Positions 17,822 through 26,681 of a DNA stretch of 64,000 bases are shown piece after piece. Source of the DNA: CAZBDV01 sp964490765 (GTDB lineage: Bacteria > Cloacimonadota > Cloacimonadia > Cloacimonadales > JAJBBL01); NCBI GenBank assembly GCA_964490765.1, contig CAZBDV010000011.1, positions 1 through 64,000 on the forward strand. The letters run 5' to 3'. Made by a program: the position numbers and the translations under genes. The notes beneath the pieces are model-generated. The model saw only the letters and a program-made list of their open reading frames with translations, did no database searches and was not told where the DNA came from. Position 1 is the stretch's first letter. Every line of letters starts with the position of its first letter.

Positions 17822-18561
17822 AGGTATTTTCTGTTGCAGGTTACAGTAAGTCAGGAAAGACAACAACCGTAACCAGATTGATCGAAGAGTTGAAAAGGCG
17901 AGGGAACCGAGTCGCTGCTATAAAAGATATTCACTTCGAAGATTTTACTATGGAACGTGAAGGTTCCGATAGCTGGTCATTCCAGCAGGCGGGAGCAGAG
18001 ATGGTCTTTGCCCGTGGCTTGAAAGAAACCTATCTGATCAGGCCGGAAAGGATAGCTCTTCCCGAACTGCTCGATATGATACAGGCAGATTGGGTAGTAG
18101 TCGAAGGAATGAAGAGGGAGCCACTACCGAAGATTATATGTGCCGAGTCAGAAGAGCAACTCGAAGAACTCGTCGATAATAATGTCTTTGCTATCAGTGG
18201 TAAGATCAGTGAGAAGATGAAAGATTATCACGGCCTGCCGGTAATCAGTAATCTCACCGAAGTTAGTAAGCTGGCCGATCTTGTAGAGCAGAAGGTGTTC
18301 GAGGTTCTACCGATAGCAGACGAAGAATGTTGCACCCGTTGTGGGGTGACATGTTATACAATGGTTGGAGAGATTCTGGCCGGAAGGAGAAAGAGGGATG
18401 ATTGCCTGACTGATAGAAACCAGTCTATTAGGCTAATGATAGACAAGAAGGAGATCAAGATGGTTCCCTTTGTTCAGAACATCTTCCGTGACCTTATATT
18501 CTCCTTCGTCAATAATCTTAAGGGTACAAAAAAGGGTAAGATCGAGATCACACTGGAATGA
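17818..18561 (+). CDS. mobB: Molybdopterin-guanine dinucleotide biosynthesis protein B
   Basis: A 247-residue P-loop GTPase of the MobB family. Walker A GYSKSGKTT is at residues 8-16, followed by the typical VAAIKDIHFEDF strand and the VVVEGMKREPLPKI segment. MobB helps attach GMP to molybdopterin. An extra C-terminal part (about 168 onward) carries a cysteine motif CCTRCGVTCYTM...DDC that may bind an iron-sulfur cluster or metal; similar tails occur in some anaerobe and archaeal MobB proteins. No mobA, moa or moe genes are in this window. It overlaps both neighbours by 4 nt. Confidence 0.88.
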   Translation: MKVFSVAGYSKSGKTTTVTRLIEELKRRGNRVAAIKDIHFEDFTMEREGSDSWSFQQAGAEMVFARGLKETYLIRPERIALPELLDMIQADWVVVEGMKREPLPKIICAESEEQLEELVDNNVFAISGKISEKMKDYHGLPVISNLTEVSKLADLVEQKVFEVLPIADEECCTRCGVTCYTMVGEILAGRRKRDDCLTDRNQSIRLMIDKKEIKMVPFVQNIFRDLIFSFVNNLKGTKKGKIEITLE

Positions 18562-19187
18562 AATCAAAGCTTGTCTATTCGGATGATGGGAAGTCACTGA
18601 TCAAATACTGCCGCTCTCAGGAGGATTGTGCCAATGAACTCCGGGTCTACAGACTGAAACTAGCCTATACACCGGAACTCATCCGGATCATAGACGATCG
18701 GACTATCGAGATTGCTCGTATCAGGGGTAAAACTCTCTCTGCAGAGCTTAACTTCGATCCTTTCCGGATTGGGAGAATGCTCTCTGCCCTGCATGAAGCA
18801 AAAAGTAAGGATGACCTGGTACTCTCTCATATAGATACCAATCCGCGGAATTATCTGATCGAAGACAGATCGGGAGATTACTATTACATCGATTTTAGTG
18901 AGAGCCGTTACAGCTATCCCGAACACGACCTGATCAATTTTCTCCTCTTCTGGGCAGCAATACTCCCAAACAATAAATTCATCAATGTTATGCATGACCT
19001 GCTTAACGGTTATAATACCACTATCCTGTTCGACAGGGATAGAGAGAAAAGCCTCTTTCCCGAATGGATCGAGATATTCGATAACAGGCGTAAACAATAC
19101 GGGAAAACACCCTGCCTGAATGAAGAATGGCAAAAGAGAAACCGGCAATACCTGAGAAAAAATTTCTACCCGTTTTTACATATATAA
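18558..19187 (+). CDS. Aminoglycoside-phosphotransferase/protein-kinase-like protein
   Basis: A 209-residue protein with the catalytic core of the APH/choline-kinase/lipopolysaccharide-kinase superfamily. The Brenner-type loop is LSHIDTNPRNYLIED (His-x-Asp-x4-Asn) and the metal-binding Asp is in YYIDFSES. The N-lobe is short (about 60 residues) with a possible ATP-binding Lys (LIKY). It is the third gene of the DUF3795-mobB operon, overlapping mobB by 4 nt. The substrate is unknown; similarity to antibiotic kinases is generic and does not imply resistance. Confidence 0.75.
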   Translation: MKSKLVYSDDGKSLIKYCRSQEDCANELRVYRLKLAYTPELIRIIDDRTIEIARIRGKTLSAELNFDPFRIGRMLSALHEAKSKDDLVLSHIDTNPRNYLIEDRSGDYYYIDFSESRYSYPEHDLINFLLFWAAILPNNKFINVMHDLLNGYNTTILFDRDREKSLFPEWIEIFDNRRKQYGKTPCLNEEWQKRNRQYLRKNFYPFLHI

Positions 19188-19221
19188 CCAATCGCCCCGC
19201 AAATGGGGAAAAGGAGGTTTT

Positions 19222-20271
19222 ATGATCGATAAAATAATTGAATTACTGGGAGAAGAGAGTGACTATCTGCTCCAGCACAAATGTCAGACCGTAACGAAGG
19301 ACAATCTTTACATACCCTGCCCTACGTTCGTGGATGAGGTAGTAAGACTGTCGGACCGTTCTCCCAATGTTCTCCGTAATATGCAGCTTCTCTTTAATAC
19401 CGGCCGGCTTGCCGGAACGGGATATCTCTCTATTCTCCCTGTAGATCAGGGAATAGAACATTCTGCTGGTGCATCTTTTGCTCCAAATCCGATCTATTTC
19501 GATCCTGATAACATCGTTAAACTGGCTGTTGAAGGTGGTTGTAACGGAGTAGCCTCAACAGTAGGAGTCCTTGGTGCCGTAGCCCGTAAATACGCTCACA
19601 AGATCCCCTTCATTGTCAAACTCAATCATAATGAACTACTCTCCTACCCTAACAGTTACGACCAGATCCTCTTTGCCGATGTTGATCAGGCATTCGATAT
19701 GGGTGCCGTAGCAGTAGGGGCTACGATCTATTACGGTTCTGAGGAGAGCAATCGTCAGATTCAGGAAATTTCCGAAGCTTTCGCTTACGCTCATACGCTC
19801 GGATTGGTCACTATCCTCTGGGCTTATCTCCGCAATCCCGAGTTCAAAAAGGATAAAGACTATCACCTCGCTGCCGATCTGACCGGACAGGCAAACTATC
19901 TCTCCGCTACGATACAGGCAGACATAGTCAAGCAGAAGCAGCCGGAAAACAACGGAGGGTACAGGGCACTGAAATTTGGAAAAACTCATAAAAAAGTCTA
20001 TGATGAATTAACGACCGACCATCCTGTAGATCTGACCAGATACCAGGTGGTGAACTGTTTCATGGGAAGAGCCGGTTTGATCAATTCCGGTGGAGCTTCC
20101 GGTGAAAATGATCTCGCTCAAGCTGTAAGAACGGCTGTTATCAACAAAAGAGCCGGAGGAATGGGTCTGATTTCTGGACGCAAGGCTTTCCAGAAACCGA
20201 TGCAGCAAGGGGTCGAGCTCCTCAATGCAATCCAGGATGTCTATCTCTGCGAGGATGTCACGATAGCTTAG
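19222..20271 (+). CDS. fbaB: Fructose-bisphosphate aldolase class I (FbaB/DhnA type)
   Basis: A 349-residue TIM-barrel aldolase that splits fructose 1,6-bisphosphate into triose phosphates through a lysine Schiff base. YLSILPVDQGIEHS and IPFIVKLNHNELL are family landmarks. The probable Schiff-base lysine is in QADIVKQKQPEN, matching Lys236 of the 350-residue E. coli FbaB. RAGLINSGGAS and the C-terminal GLISGRKAFQKPM bind the phosphates. A strong AAAAGGAGG site precedes the ATG. It converges with the PEPCK-like gene, and a shared terminator lies between them. Confidence 0.93.
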   Translation: MIDKIIELLGEESDYLLQHKCQTVTKDNLYIPCPTFVDEVVRLSDRSPNVLRNMQLLFNTGRLAGTGYLSILPVDQGIEHSAGASFAPNPIYFDPDNIVKLAVEGGCNGVASTVGVLGAVARKYAHKIPFIVKLNHNELLSYPNSYDQILFADVDQAFDMGAVAVGATIYYGSEESNRQIQEISEAFAYAHTLGLVTILWAYLRNPEFKKDKDYHLAADLTGQANYLSATIQADIVKQKQPENNGGYRALKFGKTHKKVYDELTTDHPVDLTRYQVVNCFMGRAGLINSGGASGENDLAQAVRTAVINKRAGGMGLISGRKAFQKPMQQGVELLNAIQDVYLCEDVTIA

Positions 20272-20305
20272 TAATGCACAAGTCTGGCAGGTAGATAATA
20301 AAAGA

Positions 20306-20334
20306 AGAGGCCTGCATTATAACAGCAGGCCTCT
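20306..20334. terminator. Bidirectional intrinsic terminator between fbaB and the PEPCK-like gene
   Basis: A 10-bp perfect stem (AGAGGCCTGC at 20306-20315, complement at 20325-20334) has a 9-nt loop. It is followed by CATTTTTGG on the plus strand and by TTCTTTTATT on the minus strand, so it can serve both convergent genes. Confidence 0.85.
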
Positions 20335-20352
20335 CATTTTTGGCTAAGGAGC

Positions 20353-22086
20353 TTATGAAAATTGCAACTCAAGCGCTTTGAGAAGCTTATCAAGTATTTC
20401 CGGCTTCTGACTGAGATCTGATGATTTCAGGTATTCTCTTCTCTGATTGAATCTATCTTTCATTGTCGTCTGATAATCGTGCATATTCTCTCTCGTCTTC
20501 GGATCATAGGTCTCATAAAAATCTGGGAGTATAGCATCTACACTCTCTCTGGTCGGGATCATTGCACCAGGAAGCATATCCCATTCTTCCCATTTCAACT
20601 CATCCATAAGTATTGCTGTCTGCAATCTCAATGAGGTCTGGAGCTTGATCGGTTCCAGATCGCTGTCACTCGATTTCCAAAAACCGGCCGAATTGAAGGT
20701 ATAACAGGTAGCACCGAGCTCAAGAACATTGAAGAAGGCATTGATATCCTTATAGAGCTCGTAGACCCTGAATGGATTGGCAAAAGGTTCAAAAACGAGT
20801 TTCTTCAGTTCATCTTCCGTAACATTTTCGGCTCTGCTCCTGCGAGTCATCAGAGTCGCTCCCATTGCAATCGCCAGATCATTACTACTGTATCTGATTA
20901 TTGGAGGTAACGTATTATCTTTCATCAACCAGGAGAGTGCTTTGGGAAAGCTACATTTATTGACCCAGGCTCCCAGAAGGTCACGATCGAATAAGGCCCT
21001 TCCATTACCCTGGCGAACATCCAGACCGAGAGGGACTATCCTGCCGTGGTTATCTATCAGAGCGTGATTCATTACACTGAGACAGTATTTCCAGTCGGGA
21101 TGATTCAGGTTACGGCTATCTGTTTTATCGAAGAGAGAAGGTTCCCATACCCGACAGACCTTCTCTTCCATATCTATCTGAAATGCGTCATCATGTAAAA
21201 CCACCTTCTTGAATCCTCTGGGGAGAGTTCCCCCATTATCGGGGGTATTGGTATGTGAAGATTTACCCGTCCCGGACAGGCCATAGAAAGCTACAGACCG
21301 CTTTCCGAGTTTCTGATATTTTTCCTCTTCGCAACCGGTGAAATCGATCTCCTTGATCCCGCCATGACAGGCTGCCATACCGAGCCGCATCCCGGAGGTC
21401 CAGGCAAGTGTCAAGGTTCCCTTCTTGCGCTCTCCAAAGTAACGCATCCCAAAATTGAAGATTACGTTATGCTTTTCATCGACCAGTGCCAGCTGCGGAG
21501 AACCGACATTATGATAGAAAGAGTCATTACAGGTCCATTCATTGAACCCGACAATGAGTATATCCTGAACATCGATCAATTTACTGTTTCTGTATTGCTC
21601 CTCCATAACCTCGAAGGGGGTAAAGTTACAGAGCCAGTTGAAAACATTACAGGCATCTGAAGTTGTGGTAACAAAGGTCGCTTTGATCATCAGATCTGGA
21701 TCAAGACCCAGTACCGCCTCCGCTTTAATGAGGTCATAATGTTCAAGCTGAAAGATAGCTTCTCTCAAGTCACCCTCGACCTTATTCTTCTTATCGGGGG
21801 TTATCCTGTTATAGAAGATACGTGCTTTCGCCGTTCTGCCAATTATCTTGCCGTGACAGTCATCCAGCACTTTCGCACCCTTGGGTAGTTTGTACTTCTC
21901 GGCTATCGGTGGATAGATGTCCAGATCAGTCTTCGCTACACCGGGTTGCTGCAAAGCGAGTTCATAAGCCTCTGCTACTGTTACCTTACGAACTCTCGGA
22001 TTATTCATCAAAGTTTCGGCTACCGCCCGCACTGGCGACATATCTTCCAGTTTGGGATAGAAATTGTAACTGTTCATACTTGCCAT
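20353..22086 (-). CDS. Divergent ATP-type phosphoenolpyruvate carboxykinase homologue
   Basis: A 577-residue protein of the PEP carboxykinase superfamily. The kinase-1a P-loop is GLSGTGKSS (269-277), where true PckA has GTGKTT. The metal/phosphate Asp pair is in LHDDAF (compare IGDDEH in E. coli). KIIGRTAKARI sits where PckA has TGRSPKDK. The rest aligns poorly with classical PckA by eye, and I suspect it belongs to a PEPCK-related group catalogued as DUF4914. If active it would interconvert oxaloacetate and PEP, linking amino-acid fermentation to gluconeogenesis next to the aldolase gene. The start at 22086 follows a GGAGG site; the TTG at 22101 precedes it in frame but would place the site inside the gene. 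Confidence 0.75.
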   Translation of the reverse strand: MASMNSYNFYPKLEDMSPVRAVAETLMNNPRVRKVTVAEAYELALQQPGVAKTDLDIYPPIAEKYKLPKGAKVLDDCHGKIIGRTAKARIFYNRITPDKKNKVEGDLREAIFQLEHYDLIKAEAVLGLDPDLMIKATFVTTTSDACNVFNWLCNFTPFEVMEEQYRNSKLIDVQDILIVGFNEWTCNDSFYHNVGSPQLALVDEKHNVIFNFGMRYFGERKKGTLTLAWTSGMRLGMAACHGGIKEIDFTGCEEEKYQKLGKRSVAFYGLSGTGKSSHTNTPDNGGTLPRGFKKVVLHDDAFQIDMEEKVCRVWEPSLFDKTDSRNLNHPDWKYCLSVMNHALIDNHGRIVPLGLDVRQGNGRALFDRDLLGAWVNKCSFPKALSWLMKDNTLPPIIRYSSNDLAIAMGATLMTRRSRAENVTEDELKKLVFEPFANPFRVYELYKDINAFFNVLELGATCYTFNSAGFWKSSDSDLEPIKLQTSLRLQTAILMDELKWEEWDMLPGAMIPTRESVDAILPDFYETYDPKTRENMHDYQTTMKDRFNQRREYLKSSDLSQKPEILDKLLKALELQFS

Positions 22087-22276
22087 TAGATAGACCTCCA
22101 ATATATCATGGTTTATTTCTATTATTTAGATGATCGTCTTGTCGGCTGTTTCTCTCTGCTGATAAAACAGTTCTGTATATTCTAGTTCTAAATATAAAAA
22201 TTGCGGGTAAAAATATCTTGATTCTTCTCCGTAATATCGCTTCTGACACGATTACCTACAAAAAGAGAAAATAAAA

Positions 22277-22296
22277 AGCAGCCTGAAAGCTGCTTA
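22277..22296 (-). terminator. Intrinsic terminator after rpmA
   Basis: Read on the minus strand, an AAGCAGC/GCTGCTT 7-bp stem with a 6-nt loop is followed by TTTTTATTTTCTCTTTTT. It ends the rng-rplU-rpmA transcript 30 bp after the L27 stop. Confidence 0.88.
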
Positions 22297-22325
22297 ATAT
22301 TTCGTTCATCTCTTTATCCTGTTTT

Positions 22326-22580
22326 TTACTCCGGCATTACACTGACGAATTTTCTACCGGAAGTTTTGGTTTCAAATTTAACGCATCCTTCTACCAAACT
22401 AAAGATAGTGAAATCTTTTCCTAACCCGACATTCCGGCCGGGATGAACTTTAGTCCCTTTCTGACGCACAATTATGTTGCCCGGGACTACTCGCTGTCCA
22501 CCGTATCTCTTTACTCCGAGATATTGCGGATTACTGTCTCTTCCGTTTCTACTACTGCCTACACCTTTTTTATGTGCCAT
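22326..22580 (-). CDS. rpmA: 50S ribosomal protein L27
   Basis: An 84-residue protein, the standard L27 length. Its N-terminus is MAHKKGVGSSRNGRDS, with the conserved LGVKRYGGQRV and GNIIVRQKGTKVHPG segments. L27 sits at the peptidyl-transferase centre. There is no Firmicutes-type cleavable N-terminal extension. It follows rplU by 14 bp. Confidence 0.98.
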   Translation of the reverse strand: MAHKKGVGSSRNGRDSNPQYLGVKRYGGQRVVPGNIIVRQKGTKVHPGRNVGLGKDFTIFSLVEGCVKFETKTSGRKFVSVMPE

Positions 22581-22594
22581 TATAACATCCTTTT

Positions 22595-22909
22595 TTATCT
22601 TATGATATCTTTGATCCTGATTTCGGTGAAATCCTGACGATGGCCCTGCTTCTTGGCATAACCCTTTCGTCGTTTCTTCTTAAAAACGATGATCTTTCTG
22701 TCACGTTTATGGGCAATAACCTCGGCAATGACTTTTGCTTTATCGACTGTCGGTCTTCCGATCTCGATATCGTCATCATTGCGGAGCATATAGATATCAT
22801 TAATCTCCAGCTCGCTCCCTACCTCCTTATCAGCAAGATAAGGAACCTTGAGAGTACTCTCTTTCTCTACCTTATATTGATTGCCTTTAAAATTCACTAT
22901 GGCGTACAT
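22595..22909 (-). CDS. rplU: 50S ribosomal protein L21
   Basis: A 104-residue protein starting MYAIVNFKGNQYKVEKES and carrying the family signature KKRRKGYAKKQGHRQDF. L21 binds 23S rRNA. The ATG at 22909 is preferred to the in-frame TTG three bases upstream, and AGGAGAG precedes it. It lies between rng and rpmA in the common rng-rplU-rpmA arrangement. Confidence 0.98.
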   Translation of the reverse strand: MYAIVNFKGNQYKVEKESTLKVPYLADKEVGSELEINDIYMLRNDDDIEIGRPTVDKAKVIAEVIAHKRDRKIIVFKKKRRKGYAKKQGHRQDFTEIRIKDIIR

Positions 22910-22977
22910 CAATCTCTCCTTATTAACATCGGTATTACATTGAAGTGTTGTTCACTTTTTTCCTTCTGCTTTTTTTG

Positions 22978-24480
22978 TCAAGCACTATATACTATTGTCA
23001 GCTCTTTTTTGGGGTCATCATAGAATATCCTGTATTTATCCATATTGATATCCATATCCTCTTCGATTATAACCCTCGGTTTGATCCCTCTGAAATAATC
23101 GGGAAATGCCTGTAGATATTCTTTTATCAATGGATGAATGACCAGGGTGATTGGTTTGTTTCTTACATAATACTCTGCCCGCTCCAGACTGCGGTGAATT
23201 TTCATAGCCACCGCCTCTCGGGAGAGGACACGGCCAGTTCCGTTGCAGCACTGACAGTGTTCGGAATAGGTGTTCAGAAGGCCTGGTCCGGTTCGCTTCC
23301 TGGTAAGTTCTACCAGGCCAAGGGGTCCGAAGAAATAGGCTTTACTCTTTGCCTTGTCTTTCCGGAGCTCTCTCTTCAATATCTCGAAAACTTCGTTCTT
23401 GTAGGCTTCTGATCTCATATCGATGAAATCAACAATTACCATACCACTGAGGTCTCGTAGTCTCAGCTGTCTGGCTAATTCTACTGCTGCCTCGATATTG
23501 GTCTTTCTGATTGTAGATTCGTAATCTTTGTGCCCGGTGAAGCTACCGGTATTGACATCAACTGCAACGAGAGCTTCGGTCTGTTCAATGGCAATATTAC
23601 CACCACTCGGCAAGGGGATATGGGCATGGAATATCTTTTGTATCTCACGCTCTATCCCAAAAGCGTCGAAGATTGGTGAGTCTTCATCATAATATTCAAT
23701 TCTGCTCACCAGATCGGGAGCTACATCCTTCAATTCGGTAATCAATCTCTTCATAAACTCTCTGTCATCCACTACCAGCCGATCGACTTGAGAGTTGAAG
23801 AAATCCCTGATCAGTTTACTCGCCATATCGTTCTGATCATAGATACAGGAGGGCGTTGGTTCAACATTGATCTTATGTTCGATCAGTTTCCAGCTCTTAT
23901 ACAACCCCTCATATTCGTTGATAAAATCCTCTTCGGATATACCCTCTGCATCTGTCCTGACAATAACACCGACATTCTTGTCTTTGACTTTGTTCAGTAT
24001 CGATTTGATGCGGTTTTTCTCGGAACCTGCATTGATCTTCCGTGATATAGCTATCTTGCTCTTGTTAGGAAAGAGAACGAGATACTTGCCGGGTACAGAG
24101 ATCTGACAGGTCAGTCTGGCACCTTTCTTGTTTATCGGACCTTTCTGTATCTGAACTATAATCTCCTGCCCCTTGGTCAGGAGTTGATTGATCTTCTTCG
24201 ATTCCTGGTCAGAATATTTTCTGGCCTGGGTATTGGTTTCCGTTAAGCTGAAAAAATCTGTCACAATATCTGAATAGTGCAGAAAAGCTGTCCTTTCCAA
24301 ACCTATATCAATAAATGCTGCCCCCATACCGGGCAGGATATCCTTCACTCTACCTTTGTAGATGTTGCCTATAATAGTCCCTTTGTTCTGGGTCTCGACA
24401 AACAGCTCCATCAGACGGCTGTCTTCCAGTATAGCTAATCTCTTTTCCAGAGGATGTATATTTAGAATTATTTCGTTCAT
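22978..24480 (-). CDS. rng: Ribonuclease G (RNase E/G family)
   Basis: A 500-residue endoribonuclease involved in rRNA maturation and mRNA decay. The S1 domain lies at about 35-125 (GNIYKGRVKDILPGMGAAF). The DNase-I-like catalytic part contains VAVDVNTGSFTG and GMVIVDFIDM, which supply the metal-binding Asp residues. The zinc-link is CQCCNGTGR near 405. The C-terminal RNase-E scaffold is missing, hence RNase G. The start at 24480 matches the N-terminus of E. coli RNase G (MNEIILNIHP...); ATG 24498 and ATT 24507 are alternatives. The ribosome-binding site is poor (GGAG 12 nt upstream), so the start is not certain. Confidence 0.93.
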   Translation of the reverse strand: MNEIILNIHPLEKRLAILEDSRLMELFVETQNKGTIIGNIYKGRVKDILPGMGAAFIDIGLERTAFLHYSDIVTDFFSLTETNTQARKYSDQESKKINQLLTKGQEIIVQIQKGPINKKGARLTCQISVPGKYLVLFPNKSKIAISRKINAGSEKNRIKSILNKVKDKNVGVIVRTDAEGISEEDFINEYEGLYKSWKLIEHKINVEPTPSCIYDQNDMASKLIRDFFNSQVDRLVVDDREFMKRLITELKDVAPDLVSRIEYYDEDSPIFDAFGIEREIQKIFHAHIPLPSGGNIAIEQTEALVAVDVNTGSFTGHKDYESTIRKTNIEAAVELARQLRLRDLSGMVIVDFIDMRSEAYKNEVFEILKRELRKDKAKSKAYFFGPLGLVELTRKRTGPGLLNTYSEHCQCCNGTGRVLSREAVAMKIHRSLERAEYYVRNKPITLVIHPLIKEYLQAFPDYFRGIKPRVIIEEDMDINMDKYRIFYDDPKKELTIVYSA

Positions 24481-24596
24481 TGTTAAGTTTTTCTCCATTG
24501 GAATCAAAACATTTTATAGGGTAATATCGTCAAGATTTTTCGTTTTTCCTTGACATCAACTCTCGAATGAAAACTTTGACTGAAGCAGAAAATTGT

Positions 24597-24673
<77 letters not shown>

Positions 24674-24675
24674 TT

Positions 24676-24752
24676 GGCGGCGTAGCTCAGTCGGTTAGAG
24701 CATCGGAATCATAATCCGAGTGTCCGGGGTTCGAGTCCCTGCGCCGCTACCA
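24676..24752 (+). tRNA. tRNA-CAT, elongator Met or Ile2
   Basis: A complete cloverleaf with encoded CCA. The acceptor is GGCGGCG paired with CGCCGCT (G1-U72 wobble). The anticodon loop is ATCATAA with a TCGGA/TCCGA stem, and the T-loop is TTCGAGT. A CAT anticodon can read Met or, after lysidine modification, Ile (AUA); sequence by eye does not separate them. It starts 2 bp after tRNA-fMet. Confidence 0.93.
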
Positions 24753-24779
24753 TTTTCTTGAGTGATTTTTTCCTGAAAA

Positions 24780-24856
24780 GCGCCAGTAGCTCAGTTGGAC
24801 AGAGCAACGGCCTTCTAAGCCGTGGGTCAGAGGTTCGAATCCTCTCTGGCGTGCCA
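24780..24856 (+). tRNA. tRNA-Arg (anticodon TCT)
   Basis: A complete cloverleaf with encoded CCA. The acceptor is GCGCCAG/CTGGCGT with a G1-U72 wobble, the anticodon loop is CTTCTAA (anticodon TCT, reads AGA/AGG), and the T-arm is AGAGG-TTCGAAT-CCTCT. Confidence 0.95.
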
Positions 24857-24866
24857 TTTATTAGAC

Positions 24867-24944
24867 GGTGGCTGTAGTTCAACCGGTTAGAGCACTGGAT
24901 TGTGGTTCCAGACGTTGTGGGTTCAAGTCCCATCAGCCACCCCA
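24867..24944 (+). tRNA. tRNA-His (anticodon GTG)
   Basis: A complete cloverleaf with encoded CCA and the extra G at position -1 (24867) opposite C73, the hallmark of tRNA-His. The acceptor is GTGGCTG/CAGCCAC and the anticodon loop contains GTG. It is the last gene of a four-tRNA cluster. Confidence 0.96.
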
Positions 24945-25024
24945 TTCATTCTCATCTGACTTTTCAACTCATTCGTGCAGCAGAATTTCATTGACTTCTC
25001 ACCTCTCTACACCAGATTTGATTT

Positions 25025-25714
25025 ATGAGAAATAGATATACAACACTACTCTTTGATGCTGATGGTACACTCTTTGACTATGACCGGGCAGAACGTGAAG
25101 CTCTGCTCAATACCTTCAAACACTTCTCAGTTCCTCACGATGAGGATGAGATCGTTACAGGTTACAGGCTGATCAATAATGAACTCTGGCGGCAGTTCGA
25201 GAGTGGAATGATCTCTCTACCCGAACTACGTGCAGAGCGATTTGCCAGGCTCTTCAAGTCACTCGGACTCGATCTCGATCCTCACAAGTTTGGGGAGATC
25301 TATATCCTGAAACTTGGAGAATGCTCTGTTCTACTGCCCACCGCTATAGAACTGCTGGAGGAATTAAAGGGAAAATACAGGATGGCTCTTGTTACTAACG
25401 GGATTGCAGTCGTGCAAAGGCGGAGAATCAAAAAGGCCGGTCTTGACAGATACTTCAGGTTAATTGTCATTTCGGAAGAGATAGGCTATCCGAAACCGGA
25501 TCCCCTCTTTTTCGATATTACTCTCAAGAAGCTTGATAATCCGGATAAGGACGAGGTTCTGATAATTGGCGACAGCCTGACAAGTGATATAGCGGGGGGT
25601 AATCTTTCGGGTATAGACACCTGCTGGTTCAATCCGGAGAGCAAAGATAACGAAGGTGAGTTTCAGTCTACCTATTCTATCAAGAAATTACTCGATCTGT
25701 TAACACTACTGTAA
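25025..25714 (+). CDS. HAD-superfamily phosphatase, YjjG-like nucleotidase
   Basis: A 229-residue HAD hydrolase. Motif I is LLFDADGTLFDYD (nucleophile Asp11), motif II is ALVTNG, motif III is the Lys in GYPKPDP, and motif IV is IIGDSLTSDIAGG. The cap insertion between motifs I and II and the SEEIGYPKPDPLFFDI segment fit YjjG/YfnB, which dephosphorylate pyrimidine nucleoside monophosphates. Cytoplasmic. It stands alone after the tRNA cluster; a hairpin overlapping its stop codon may end the transcript. Confidence 0.87.
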   Translation: MRNRYTTLLFDADGTLFDYDRAEREALLNTFKHFSVPHDEDEIVTGYRLINNELWRQFESGMISLPELRAERFARLFKSLGLDLDPHKFGEIYILKLGECSVLLPTAIELLEELKGKYRMALVTNGIAVVQRRRIKKAGLDRYFRLIVISEEIGYPKPDPLFFDITLKKLDNPDKDEVLIIGDSLTSDIAGGNLSGIDTCWFNPESKDNEGEFQSTYSIKKLLDLLTLL

Positions 25715-25734
25715 TTCTTAAGACAGTAGTTTTC
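25705..25734 (+). terminator. Short hairpin with T-run at the end of the HAD gene
   Basis: ACTACTGT (25705-25712) pairs with ACAGTAGT (25723-25730), followed by TTTTC. The left arm includes the start of the stop codon, so the stem overlaps the gene's 3' end. Confidence 0.55.
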
Positions 25735-25751
25735 GAGCTTCCAGATTACAG

Positions 25752-26681
25752 TTAATCCTGCTCCCATCCTTCGCGTAACCTTTCCAGTGGATATTCATAG
25801 ATATAGAAATCGTCTTCCATTTCCCAGCTCTTCATATCGAGGCTTCCGACAGTCCTTAAATAAGGTTCTTTGGTCGGAATCTTCGCTTCTATTTCGGTCC
25901 AGTTCTTTAGGATACAATTTGTCTTCATCTCTTCGAAGAGTTCTCTTGCGATATCATCGTCTTCTACATCGAAGAAAGAGAGAGAGCCGCCGGACATTGT
26001 CAAAAAGCGCAGATTGTACAACAGTAAGCCAGAGATTTTATTACCCCTTTTTTTAGCTATGTACTGACCAGGCTCATAGAATGCCTCTCTCAAAAATTTC
26101 CGGGAATAGGGATAAGCTTTCCAGTCGATAGTGATACAATTTCTGGAATCTTTCAAGAAGCTGGAATGTTCGACAAAGGTAGCCATTTCCTCAAAAGAGA
26201 GCTCTGCTCCTCTGAACTTTCTTTCACTTCCACCTCTCTCCAGTAATAGCTGTTTCTCTTCCTCTTCAATCGTATAGTACTTATTGGACATAACATGAAA
26301 AACCCTGAACCCGGCCTTTTCTGTTATATGCCGGGATTCGACATTATCGATATAGGTAGAGAAACGGATTGAACTGATCCTCTTCTCTTTTTTCAGCTTG
26401 CTAAAAAAATAGTCGTTAAGTCTCTTACCAACACCCTTATGTTCAGTCTTAATATCTTTCCTTAAGCCTTCCAGCCAGAGATCGGTCTCTGTCAGATAGG
26501 TCAGTTTGAGAAAACCGATAATACGTCCTGCAAATAATAAGGCTACGAACTCACCCTCTTGATCCTTCACCCAGGAATCGAAAACGAGAGGGATATAATC
26601 GTCACCCTCCCAGATCTGGCTACTAATCCGGATTATTTCTTCTCTATCATCTGGTACTATTCTTCGGATTTCGTATCCCAT
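25752..26681 (-). CDS. GNAT-family acetyltransferase, probably two-domain
   Basis: A 309-residue protein. The N-terminal GNAT domain (1-150) has the acetyl-CoA loop HKGVGKRLNDYFFSKLKKE and the ending ESRHITEKAGFRVFH. The C-terminal half (about 165-305) is a second, more diverged region with RGNKISGLLLYN and a strand-rich pattern. The substrate is unknown. No strong ribosome-binding site is visible upstream of the ATG at 26681. It is convergent with the HAD gene. Confidence 0.75.
   Translation of the reverse strand: MGYEIRRIVPDDREEIIRISSQIWEGDDYIPLVFDSWVKDQEGEFVALLFAGRIIGFLKLTYLTETDLWLEGLRKDIKTEHKGVGKRLNDYFFSKLKKEKRISSIRFSTYIDNVESRHITEKAGFRVFHVMSNKYYTIEEEEKQLLLERGGSERKFRGAELSFEEMATFVEHSSFLKDSRNCITIDWKAYPYSRKFLREAFYEPGQYIAKKRGNKISGLLLYNLRFLTMSGGSLSFFDVEDDDIARELFEEMKTNCILKNWTEIEAKIPTKEPYLRTVGSLDMKSWEMEDDFYIYEYPLERLREGWEQD

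Noticed and set aside
18558..19187. Antibiotic resistance kinase
   Set aside because: Only the generic APH/kinase catalytic loop is visible, and the operon context (DUF3795, MobB) does not suggest resistance.
24709..24945. 78-residue ORF on the minus strand across the tRNA cluster
   Set aside because: It is antisense to three tRNA genes and resembles the well-known spurious tRNA-derived 'proteins'; the tRNAs are unambiguous.
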